DNA from: Dipodascopsis uninucleata var. uninucleata
Lineage: Eukaryota; Ascomycota; Lipomycetes; Lipomycetales; Lipomycetaceae
Assembly (NCBI GenBank): GCA_030568195.1
Contig: JAJLTO010000021.1
Coordinates: 62,001 to 126,000, forward strand
Direction of reading: 5' to 3'
Length of the DNA: 64,000 nt
The stretch's first letter is position 1. The number at the start of each line of letters is the position of its first letter. Shown here piece after piece: positions 56,658 through 64,000 of this stretch. The notes under the pieces were generated by a model. The model had not been told where the DNA came from. It did no database searches and was given only the letters and a program-made list of their open reading frames with translations. A program made the translations under genes and the position numbers.

Positions 56658-58907
56658 CTACAATGCTTTAGAACGACATGAGAGTCTATACTTATGATCG
56701 GGATGGACAAAAGCTTCGAGAGACTGAATAGACTCATCATCTTCTGCAACTAAGCCGGACTTCCACACATTAATACAATTCTGTATTTTAGATTCTGTGT
56801 CGGACCTCGTATTTACAGAAAATGCATCACATAAGGGAAGTTCACGCTTAATTAGCCTGATAACACCTTTTGTAGATATGTTAAGTCCTTGCTTTCTCCA
56901 GCGCTGAACAGTCATTAAACCTCTCCAAGGGCAATCGCTATTGTTTTTGAATGAGGTTTTGATTACTTGCAGCGGGAGCGAACGGCCAAATAGTTGACGC
57001 CGAATATACGCCCTTGCACCGGGGCTTTTATTCAGTGACAATTGGCGAAATAATATATCAGAGTTTGCCGAGTTATAGTTATACAAGAGCCAGTCAGTGA
57101 CAAACTCTAGTTCTCTACTAGGCACCCGACATGCGAGCGCACGCAAAACAGATTGCCATGATTCCGGTTTCACAAATCCATTACATTGCAGAGTCATAGC
57201 AAGCATATTGACCAAAGATTCTGCATTCTTGATGCGAATAAACATATGTTTCTTATGATCTCCCGAACACATCATTTGATTTATAAGCTCCGCTGACTTG
57301 CGATTGACTGAGAAATTCCGTATTGTCATTTCCTGAAGGACTGCTAGAACAAACTTAAGTTTCATGGGCCTTACTATAGCGTCTTCTTGCATGGATAGTA
57401 CAGTTGCCTGTAGCAATCCATTCCAAGTATCCATGTCGTCCATACGAAGAGCTTCTAGTTCGTCGTGAACAATATAAACGAACAAGTAGTCCCTGCGATC
57501 TAGCAGACCTTTCATGACCGATACCAGCAAATCTTTAAATATTGCTTTGTCAAATTCAATATAGGATACTAAACCGCGGAAAACAGTTACAGCCCTGTCG
57601 AGACTTAAGTCTCTATACGCTAATTTCAGCGCATGGAGCGCAGCGTCAGAAGACAGTTTCCCTTCTCCTTGCAACAGATTTAGCATAAGAGACGCCGCTG
57701 CTTCATAATTCTCACTTAATAGGATAAGTGTATTATGATAACGCTGTCCTGCGGCACACGAAAGACTCTTTCTCCATTCTTCAACTTGTTGTATGTCAGT
57801 AGCACTAGACAACAAAATCTGACTCCAGAATTCATCGGTTAGAAATTCTGATGGATTGGAAATCCAGGACGTCCAATATGCCACTCGTTTTATCGGCTCA
57901 CGTAAGATCAAGTCCGCCACAACGCTTAATAAAGATCTAGTGGTCGTCACCGTCTTGATTCTTGTCGGGTATCTATTTGGGGGCGACAGCTCTCGGCTAA
58001 TAATGATCAATGAGCTCTTTACTAGCTTCGAGAGACCAAGAGTTCGGGCAATAAATAATATGTATGCAAATAAATCCGTCTCTGGTGGTAGTACGCCAGA
58101 TCTAATTAAGTTATAGTGCATGAATACTATTTTTCTAGCATAAATGCGCTTATGTCTATAATCCAAAGTTCTCAGATGCTCCACCATAGGCAATATTTTA
58201 TAAATATATGTACTGACTAGCATCCCCGAATACATAAATTTAGGTATAAAATATAAATCTCTTGCGAGTGTGATAGTTCCAAATGCCTCACTTGCTAATT
58301 TTCTATTGTATGATATTAGAATATGCTCGTTAATTAACGTATCCAATGTTTTTAGTTCTGACTGATTATGCGATCGTTTAATACACTGATAAGTGGTACT
58401 ACCATCAGATTGACGCCAACGGTATTGATTTTGCAACCCAAAAGGCCGCTCTTGGAAGCTTCTTACGATTCGAAAGGTCTCGACTAAAGAATCGCTAACA
58501 GCTTTCGACCGTCTGTTGGCTGACTCTGTCTTCCTGTTAATCAGCGCTTTCGACCAGATATTGAGGTACCAGCCAGTTTTAGCTCGCTTGAGAGAGTTGA
58601 CTAGCTTATTAGGTTTTGTATCTTCCGCATCCTGTCTTCTCCGGCGTTCTGTATAATGTGAATTGTGTTCTTGTATATCATGGTGGTCAGGTTCCCGATT
58701 GTGTAATGCACCTTTGTGGATTGCCGACCCTGCTGAAGAGTACATCCTATGTATACTAATCGGAAAACGGTATTGCGTGTGCTGTATCCTAAAGATCAAT
58801 CTGTACAGTGAATAATAGCATGTTGACGAAGGTACATACTTCTGTAAGCCAAATTGAGAAACAGAATGCACCATTGTAGACCTCGAAATCGGGTTGAGAG
58901 ACCTCAT
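56658..58907 (-). CDS. Hypothetical mitochondrial helical-repeat protein (PPR-like)
   Basis: 749 residues in one exon. The N-terminus is rich in Arg, Ser and Tyr and poor in acidic residues for about 60 residues (MRSLNPISRSTMVHSVSQFG), as in mitochondrial presequences; Met12 (58874) is an alternative start. The rest is mainly helical with irregular repeat-like units such as DAALHALKLAYRDLSLDRAV followed by similar pairs of helices, resembling the degenerate PPR-type proteins that handle mitochondrial transcripts in fungi. A conserved-looking RWRKQGLNISTKGVIRLIKR block is near the C-terminus. I cannot assign an orthologue. Its start is only 59 bp from the start of a small divergent ORF. Confidence 0.7.
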   Translation of the reverse strand: MRSLNPISRSTMVHSVSQFGLQKYVPSSTCYYSLYRLIFRIQHTQYRFPISIHRMYSSAGSAIHKGALHNREPDHHDIQEHNSHYTERRRRQDAEDTKPNKLVNSLKRAKTGWYLNIWSKALINRKTESANRRSKAVSDSLVETFRIVRSFQERPFGLQNQYRWRQSDGSTTYQCIKRSHNQSELKTLDTLINEHILISYNRKLASEAFGTITLARDLYFIPKFMYSGMLVSTYIYKILPMVEHLRTLDYRHKRIYARKIVFMHYNLIRSGVLPPETDLFAYILFIARTLGLSKLVKSSLIIISRELSPPNRYPTRIKTVTTTRSLLSVVADLILREPIKRVAYWTSWISNPSEFLTDEFWSQILLSSATDIQQVEEWRKSLSCAAGQRYHNTLILLSENYEAAASLMLNLLQGEGKLSSDAALHALKLAYRDLSLDRAVTVFRGLVSYIEFDKAIFKDLLVSVMKGLLDRRDYLFVYIVHDELEALRMDDMDTWNGLLQATVLSMQEDAIVRPMKLKFVLAVLQEMTIRNFSVNRKSAELINQMMCSGDHKKHMFIRIKNAESLVNMLAMTLQCNGFVKPESWQSVLRALACRVPSRELEFVTDWLLYNYNSANSDILFRQLSLNKSPGARAYIRRQLFGRSLPLQVIKTSFKNNSDCPWRGLMTVQRWRKQGLNISTKGVIRLIKRELPLCDAFSVNTRSDTESKIQNCINVWKSGLVAEDDESIQSLEAFVHPDHKYRLSCRSKAL

Positions 58908-58966
58908 CAGAACCTTCTACATATAGTACCACCACCTCCACCAACCACTTAGAGCGCTCAACGGCA

Positions 58967-59167
58967 ATGCTATCTTATTCTAAACAATCCTATCATCCGG
59001 ACTATGACAGCTGGTACATTATTCTTCTATCAATGCTGTCCTTATTTGTGCTGGCTCCCTATTCCGCACTTGATGTTTTCAATTTTTTCTTAAGTCGCAT
59101 TTCAAAAATCTTTCAAAAAGTCGTACCATTGTACGTAGATAGTATGATTGAGACATATGCCATATAG
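58967..59167 (+). CDS. Small putative membrane protein
   Basis: 66 codons starting at an ATG 59 bp from the divergent mitochondrial-protein gene. Residues about 17-45 form one or two hydrophobic helices (YIILLSMLSLFVLAPYSAL). The LFVLAP..VFNFFL pattern faintly recalls the small activating subunit of serine palmitoyltransferase (LYMLEP..VFNSML), but with one residue of spacing difference, so I do not assign it. It may be real or chance. Confidence 0.35.
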   Translation: MLSYSKQSYHPDYDSWYIILLSMLSLFVLAPYSALDVFNFFLSRISKIFQKVVPLYVDSMIETYAI

Positions 59168-59423
59168 CTCGTAACTTCAATGCAGCTTACTCATTCTTCG
59201 ATTTCCCTATAAATTTTCAGGGTAACGCGAAGTAAGGTTTTAGGGTTATTTAGACATTGGCCCAGATAGGAAGGCTTATTTTTTTTTTTTTTGACCGCGC
59301 TGAATAGCTAGGTCTGGAGTAATTAGCTATTCTTTTTTAAATGTAAGGTACTAGTGAACCGAATCATTACATTGTATTAAGCAATGTATTCAATACTATT
59401 ATATTATACGAATGGTAGAGGTA

Positions 59424-61244
59424 TCATTCAACAGACTTCCATACAGCCTCAAGCTGTGGAATAGCATTCATGATTCCCGCAAGACTCATCGGTCGTGAAT
59501 TTTGTAAATCCATATTGGCGGCCTGCGCCCCTACATAGTTATCGTGTGTTATCCCAGTCGAATCGGTATAATTATAATGTGACGTTCCCGTAGACGCAGA
59601 GATTACGTTGCTTGCACCATGTAGCATTGTAGCTGCTATCATATTCGTAGTTTGACTAGCAGCAAGCATCTTTGCTTGTGCTAACAATGCCTCTATTCTT
59701 GGGACAGTCTGGCGCCAGACTTCGTTTCTCTTCATAATGAAGGCAGAGAATTCTGCCATTGAACCGATATCACACGCGTAGGAGTATAAGTTTCTCATAC
59801 GAGTTGAATAAAAGCTGCAGAAGACCCGTTCTTGGCAGAGAGCAGGCTGGTCAGAGAAAAATGTGCGCATAGGTGACTCTCTTACGACCTCTTCATAGCA
59901 GGACGGACAGCAATAATAGCCATCGGCTGTACGATACCAGTATCCTCCTTGAATTGTACGTCTCTGAACACACGGTGGACTTGCACAGACTCTCTGAACA
60001 AAATACGAGAACTTGGTAAAGTCTCCTGATGTAGCTGCCACAAGAAGAGTTGTTTTAATTATGGCACTTCTATTACCAGAAGTGAAATCACAAGTGTAGT
60101 GATCGGTTGGCTGAACTGTGACAATACTGAAATAGTTTCGGAAAAATGGAAAGAGAATTCCAAAGTAGTACTCAAAGCAGCGGGCACATATATCAAAACC
60201 AGTTTGAGGCAATCCCTGAACTGGCTGATCTCTAAATGCGTCAGGAACTAGAAAACACCGATATCGACTTATAGGTTTATCAGGCTGACATTGGTCGATC
60301 GTCAAGTAATTTTGCAGTGCCTCGAGCCAAGTCCTAAAATTCTCTGGTGAATCCATATGAACCTTCTGCGTTTGGAAGAGCGGTGTATTTTCTCCAACGA
60401 AACATACATGACCCGGGTCCGGTGGGATCTCTCGGACTTGAGATGCAGCATATGTATCATGAAAAAGCTGCAAATAGCAGAACTCGCAGAATACATTGTT
60501 AACGTCCCTAAGCCCTGGAAGGCAGTACCATTTCATTGCTTGTCTATTACTGCTGCGCACATCAATAGAAGGACAGATGGCCAGATACAAATATCTAGAC
60601 ATCAATGTCCTAAAGTTGTCCCAGTCATTGGTCTTTACAGCACGTCTGCAGAGCGACAGAACCATGTCACAAATATACGACGCGTTTGAAGATTTCGAAT
60701 CGTTTCGTTGGAATCCTCTATTCATGCTACCGCCGTCAAAATTACCAATATAACAACGCTCACAGAATGTGAGATTTATTATGTGAGTATTAATATAAGC
60801 TGGATAGTCGCAGTACTTTGCAGGAAGAGCTTCAGGGCATAGCTTAACGTCTCGCAGGCGTTCTATATGTGCCTTCAGGTCATGAACTGCATTTGGATTT
60901 GTACTACTACAGATAACTTCTGTCCTCGCGTCAATTCTACACGGATCCTGCTGAAAAGACTTGGATTTTGATGGAACAAGAGTGTCAATTATTTGCGTAT
61001 TTCCAAAAGGTTTGATCACAGTATTGTAGCAATTCGAACATATTTTCCAGTGATCTTCACAGCCAGGAAACGTGTACACATCCTCTTGCAGATCAGAGGC
61101 CATAAACTTGGTACAGAATACTCCATATCGCGATATATCGTTTCCTCCATGGCTTAGTGCTGGCAGTACCGAAACTTGTCTGGCTGAGTTAGCGAGCGCA
61201 CATGCCCCTGGCCTTGGCGGCACCGGTGGTGCCGAAAAAGACAT
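59424..61244 (-). CDS. Cysteine-repeat protein of unknown function
   Basis: 606 residues, one exon. After a short Pro-rich N-terminus (APPVPPRPG), about four to five degenerate modules of roughly 100 residues repeat along the chain. Each has a [WY]-Y/R-C start, a C-x2-C[YF] pair (KICSNCYN near 91, TFCERCYIG, VFCEFCYLQ, DICARCFEY, YCCPSCYEE) and a later single Cys, spaced as a metal-binding or disulphide fold. There is no signal peptide, so zinc binding inside the cell is more likely than disulphides. The last 100 residues are Ala/Ser/Asn-rich. Similar Cys modules occur in uncharacterised fungal proteins; I know no function. It is divergent from the flavohemoglobin gene. Confidence 0.8.
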   Translation of the reverse strand: MSFSAPPVPPRPGACALANSARQVSVLPALSHGGNDISRYGVFCTKFMASDLQEDVYTFPGCEDHWKICSNCYNTVIKPFGNTQIIDTLVPSKSKSFQQDPCRIDARTEVICSSTNPNAVHDLKAHIERLRDVKLCPEALPAKYCDYPAYINTHIINLTFCERCYIGNFDGGSMNRGFQRNDSKSSNASYICDMVLSLCRRAVKTNDWDNFRTLMSRYLYLAICPSIDVRSSNRQAMKWYCLPGLRDVNNVFCEFCYLQLFHDTYAASQVREIPPDPGHVCFVGENTPLFQTQKVHMDSPENFRTWLEALQNYLTIDQCQPDKPISRYRCFLVPDAFRDQPVQGLPQTGFDICARCFEYYFGILFPFFRNYFSIVTVQPTDHYTCDFTSGNRSAIIKTTLLVAATSGDFTKFSYFVQRVCASPPCVQRRTIQGGYWYRTADGYYCCPSCYEEVVRESPMRTFFSDQPALCQERVFCSFYSTRMRNLYSYACDIGSMAEFSAFIMKRNEVWRQTVPRIEALLAQAKMLAASQTTNMIAATMLHGASNVISASTGTSHYNYTDSTGITHDNYVGAQAANMDLQNSRPMSLAGIMNAIPQLEAVWKSVE

Positions 61245-61924
61245 AGCAATTTTAAATTGATGCTTTCGTAATAGTTAGCACTGAAGAGAATCAATTTCAT
61301 GGCTCGAAGAGCCCTTATATGTCGCGTCCAGCTAGGATTTAGCGAAGGTCCCCGCCTCCCAGAAGGCATGCGGCTGAGCCGCCAATAAGCTTGAAGTTTA
61401 ATCATGGCTATGCCAGAAGTTTTCTCCTCGGGACTTGCTCAGTTTCAAGTAGCGCGAATCCTCTGGACATTTACTAGATGCTGACGTTGGCATAGGATGA
61501 TTCGATGGGCTAATATAATAGGCTAATATCGCCTATACTTGCTTTGCTATATGCTATTATAGCAATTGGCAGTTAGCTACGCAACTGGGCTCTCGCACAG
61601 TCATAGTTATAAGTACTTTATGTGCCCAAAAAGTAAGAGTGAAGTATACTATAGTTTGTTATTCGGCCACTAGAGGATCAGCTTACTCAAAATATCTCTA
61701 GATGTAGATATTGCTATTTACGCAATATTTTCTTGCGTCTTTGCTCGTCTAGCAGAAAGGGCTCTCTGAGTCTCTATAATTCCCTGATAGGTGCTAGCTG
61801 ACTAATTTGTTAGATTTTTGCTAATTAATAATTTACTGCGTTTTAACCAGTTCAGCCATTAATTGATCGCACAAACAGCTGCAGCTTACTGCTAAGACAG
61901 CAGACCTATGCATATACGTTGGCA

Positions 61925-61939
61925 CGGTAACCGTTACCG
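61925..61939. promoter_or_regulatory. Palindrome CGGTAAC-C-GTTACCG, candidate zinc-cluster site
   Basis: Seven-base arms around a single C place inverted CGG triplets nine bases apart, a spacing used by Zn2Cys6 dimers. It is about 690 bp from each of the two divergent start codons. Confidence 0.4.
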
Positions 61940-62146
61940 GGCTTCAACTTCTGTTATGTGGTGAATGCGGCAAACCTAGGACTGCAAAGGAGGCTGCAAA
62001 TGCGAGATGTCTTCTATTTAGAGTGTCAGATGACATCGGTGTAGATGGCGCTAATGCAGCTTATTGCAGACAAGCGCATACAAATGCATTTCAGTACGTA
62101 AGTTAATTCATGGGTGTTCCGAAATGCGGTATTTTTCCGTGCTGCA

Positions 62147-62160
62147 CTGACAGCTGTCAG
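62147..62160. promoter_or_regulatory. 14-bp palindrome CTGACAGCTGTCAG
   Basis: Fully self-complementary; lies in the same divergent promoter 485 bp before the flavohemoglobin start. Contains a central E-box-like CAGCTG. Confidence 0.3.
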
Positions 62161-62560
62161 ACAAAACACGAGTAACTGGGAGCTTTTAAGGCTCAAAAAG
62201 GAAACACTAGAGAAAAAAACCTTCTATAAGATAACTAGAAAAAAATTAAAATAAAATATTACTGAGATTATAGGAAATTCCTAACTTACCCTAAAATAGA
62301 TATTCGAATATTCGTCAATAGAATTATGCTTATTTTTCTGATATATTGTTCAGGTACATCATACATACTTAGATTGTGGCTGTTCCACGATATTTGTGCG
62401 GTACAGCATAACCATCCTTAGCTAGTCATCTCACTCTTGCGAAAATGCTTAATACTTACATCAAGCCGCTGCCAATTCCTCATACATGGCTGCAGAGTAT
62501 GGCTCTATAAATATCAGCCATTATCAGTTTTGCGATCAGCAAGGCTGCTTCTTTGGCTAC

Positions 62561-62580
62561 ATATATATATATATATATAT
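62561..62580. repeat. (AT)10 microsatellite
   Basis: Ten AT units 50 bp before the flavohemoglobin ATG, probably in its leader or acting as a poly(dA:dT)-like promoter element. Confidence 0.75.
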
Positions 62581-62631
62581 TTATACTTATACTTATATCA
62601 GCGGCATCAAAAAATACCATATCGGTTCTCA

Positions 62632-63870
62632 ATGGGTCTCTCTAGCAAGCAAACTGAGGTAATTAAGAGTACGGTTCCCGTGCTCGCTGAGCATGGTCTG
62701 AAAATTATAACGACATTCTACCATAATCTGCTGACCGACAATCCCGACCTCTACGACGTGTTCAATATTACTGACCAGAAATTGGGCCTCCAGCAACGAG
62801 CGCTGACTGAAGCAGTGTACGCGTATGCCCAGAACATAGACAACCTCGAGGCTCTAGGTACAGCAGTCGAGCACATCTGCAACAAACATGCTTCTCTCTT
62901 TGTCCAAAAGGAACATTATGAAGTCGTAGGAACCTATCTCTTATCTGCCATGAAAGAGATCCTGGGAAATGCGTTTACTCCTGAAATACACGATGCATGG
63001 GCAGCGGCATACTGGCAGCTCGCTGATCTCATGGTCGCAAGGGAAGCAGAGCTTTATCAGCAGAGTCACGGATGGACCAGCTGGCGCAAGTTCAAAGTGA
63101 TTAAGAAAGTTAGAGAGTCGAGCGAGGTCACTTCTTTCTACATCGCCCCAGAAGATGGCAAGCCTCTGCAGTCGTTTCAACCAGGACAGTACATCTCGGT
63201 ACGAGTACCAGTCCCAGAAATTGGCCACTTACAGGCGCGCCAATACTCGCTGAGCGATAAGCCAAGTCCAGATTATTACCGCATTAGCGTAAGGCGCGAA
63301 CCTGCTGTCGATGACGGTACTAAGAAGATTTATGGCTACGTCTCTAACATCCTCCATGATAGTGTGAACGAGGGTGACATGCTTGATGTCTCTTGTCCGG
63401 CTGGTGACTTTGTGCTTCTTGAAAGCAGCGATGCTCCGAAGAACTCGCTGGTCTTTATCTCTGCTGGTATAGGTCTAACCCCCTTTATGTCCATGGTGAA
63501 CGATCTCGTCCTCGAATCTAGCATCTCTCGGAGACAGATCCACTTTATACATTGCGCACACGATGCGGCCTCCAGAGCATTTGCTGACCATATGCGAGCG
63601 CTTCAGAGTCCGTTGGTGCAAGTAACGCTGTTTAACAGTAGCGTTGGAGACAGTGATGTACAAGGCAAAGACTATGATTTTAAGGGGCGCTTGGACCTTA
63701 AGAAACTAGACAAAACGAAAGACCTTCACCTGTCAGACGAAGGCACGCAGTACTACATCTGTGGTCCCGGTAGATTTATGAGCGATACCTCGAAGGTGTT
63801 AGGAGACTTCGGCGTAGACAGTGATAAGATCAAAATGGAAGTCTTCAACACCGGAAGTGTCCAGGCTTAA
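62632..63870 (+). CDS. YHB1: Flavohemoglobin, nitric oxide dioxygenase
   Basis: 412 residues from the ATG at 62632. The frame is open for 65 codons upstream, but these read through the AT microsatellite and lie outside the conserved protein, so the family start is chosen. The globin domain has distal Tyr30, a Gln-containing E helix (LGLQQRAL) and proximal His86 (NKHASLF). The reductase part has FAD-binding RQYSLSD and GYVSN and NAD-binding GIGLTPFMSM and YYICGPGRFM. It converts NO to nitrate using O2 and NADH/NADPH, in the cytosol and mitochondria. Length matches yeast YHB1 (about 400). No intron. Confidence 0.96.
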   Translation: MGLSSKQTEVIKSTVPVLAEHGLKIITTFYHNLLTDNPDLYDVFNITDQKLGLQQRALTEAVYAYAQNIDNLEALGTAVEHICNKHASLFVQKEHYEVVGTYLLSAMKEILGNAFTPEIHDAWAAAYWQLADLMVAREAELYQQSHGWTSWRKFKVIKKVRESSEVTSFYIAPEDGKPLQSFQPGQYISVRVPVPEIGHLQARQYSLSDKPSPDYYRISVRREPAVDDGTKKIYGYVSNILHDSVNEGDMLDVSCPAGDFVLLESSDAPKNSLVFISAGIGLTPFMSMVNDLVLESSISRRQIHFIHCAHDAASRAFADHMRALQSPLVQVTLFNSSVGDSDVQGKDYDFKGRLDLKKLDKTKDLHLSDEGTQYYICGPGRFMSDTSKVLGDFGVDSDKIKMEVFNTGSVQA

Positions 63871-64000
63871 CAAAATGTAGTATTTGACTGTGTCTCTGAA
63901 CCTCTGATATGTTTCAGGCTGTGAACCATCTAGAATATGTAATGAGATTCTTGTTATCTTTTCGTTTTTTATACATGTACCTCTTTATGTTCTTCATAAT

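Larger units (their letters stand above)
61245..62631. promoter_or_regulatory. Divergent promoter region of Cys-repeat protein and flavohemoglobin
   Basis: 1.39 kb. It contains two palindromes: a 15-bp CGG-N9-CCG element at 61925-61939 and CTGACAGCTGTCAG at 62147-62160. A (AT)10 run at 62561-62580 precedes the flavohemoglobin start. No gene is supported. Confidence 0.5.

Noticed and set aside
62437-62631. N-terminal extension of the flavohemoglobin
   Set aside because: It translates the AT microsatellite; the family starts at the ATG at 62632.

Overview
The window is 64 kb of a compact fungal nuclear genome, about 35-45% GC, most like an ascomycete yeast outside the Saccharomyces group (an early-diverging Saccharomycotina or a Taphrinomycotina species; I cannot decide which). 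The signs are short introns of about 50-116 nt with GTAAGT-like donors and CTAAC/CTAAT/CTGAC-like branch sites, six Zn2Cys6 regulators, a single-chain isopropylmalate isomerase (LEU1), a GAL1/GAL3-type galactokinase pair and a LAC4-type beta-galactosidase. I modelled splicing by hand wherever a conserved domain ran through an intron; seven genes have introns that restore a known motif exactly.

Layout. 0-3 kb: two convergent Dal5-family transporters (the first cut by the window edge). 6-11 kb: a Zn2Cys6 regulator, a secreted Sde182/DUF1593-like protein and an Mpv17/PMP22 membrane protein. 12.7-25.6 kb: a sugar-use block with a regulator, a sugar/H+ symporter, an aldose (xylose-type) reductase divergent from an L-arabinitol/galactitol-type dehydrogenase, a second secreted Sde182-like protein and a cytosolic GH2 beta-galactosidase. 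25.6-33.3 kb: a strongly codon-biased flavin monooxygenase between two long GC-rich spacers with no gene I can support. 33.4-45.8 kb: a second copy of the 6-kb regulator, then the Leloir genes GAL7, GAL1 and a second galactokinase, all on the minus strand, and another regulator. 46.7-50.7 kb: two small paralogous zinc-cluster proteins. 51.7-64 kb: a penicillin-acyltransferase-like enzyme, LEU1, a probable mitochondrial RNA-related helical protein, a small membrane ORF, a cysteine-repeat protein of unknown function and a flavohemoglobin.

How the genes may work together. The central 30 kb looks like a galactose/galactoside gene cluster: uptake (symporter), hydrolysis (beta-galactosidase), the Leloir route (galactokinase, uridylyltransferase) and the first two enzyme types of the oxidoreductive galactose route (aldose reductase to galactitol, then galactitol/L-arabinitol dehydrogenase), with several local regulators. 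GAL10 epimerase and a GAL80-like repressor are not in the window. An alternative reading of the reductase-dehydrogenase pair is L-arabinose/D-xylose use. The window is also notable for paralogue pairs: transporters, large regulators, Sde182-like proteins, galactokinases and small regulators each occur twice. Several perfect palindromes lie in promoters of these genes and are candidate operators. I saw no convincing tRNA, rRNA, transposon, retroelement or CRISPR array.
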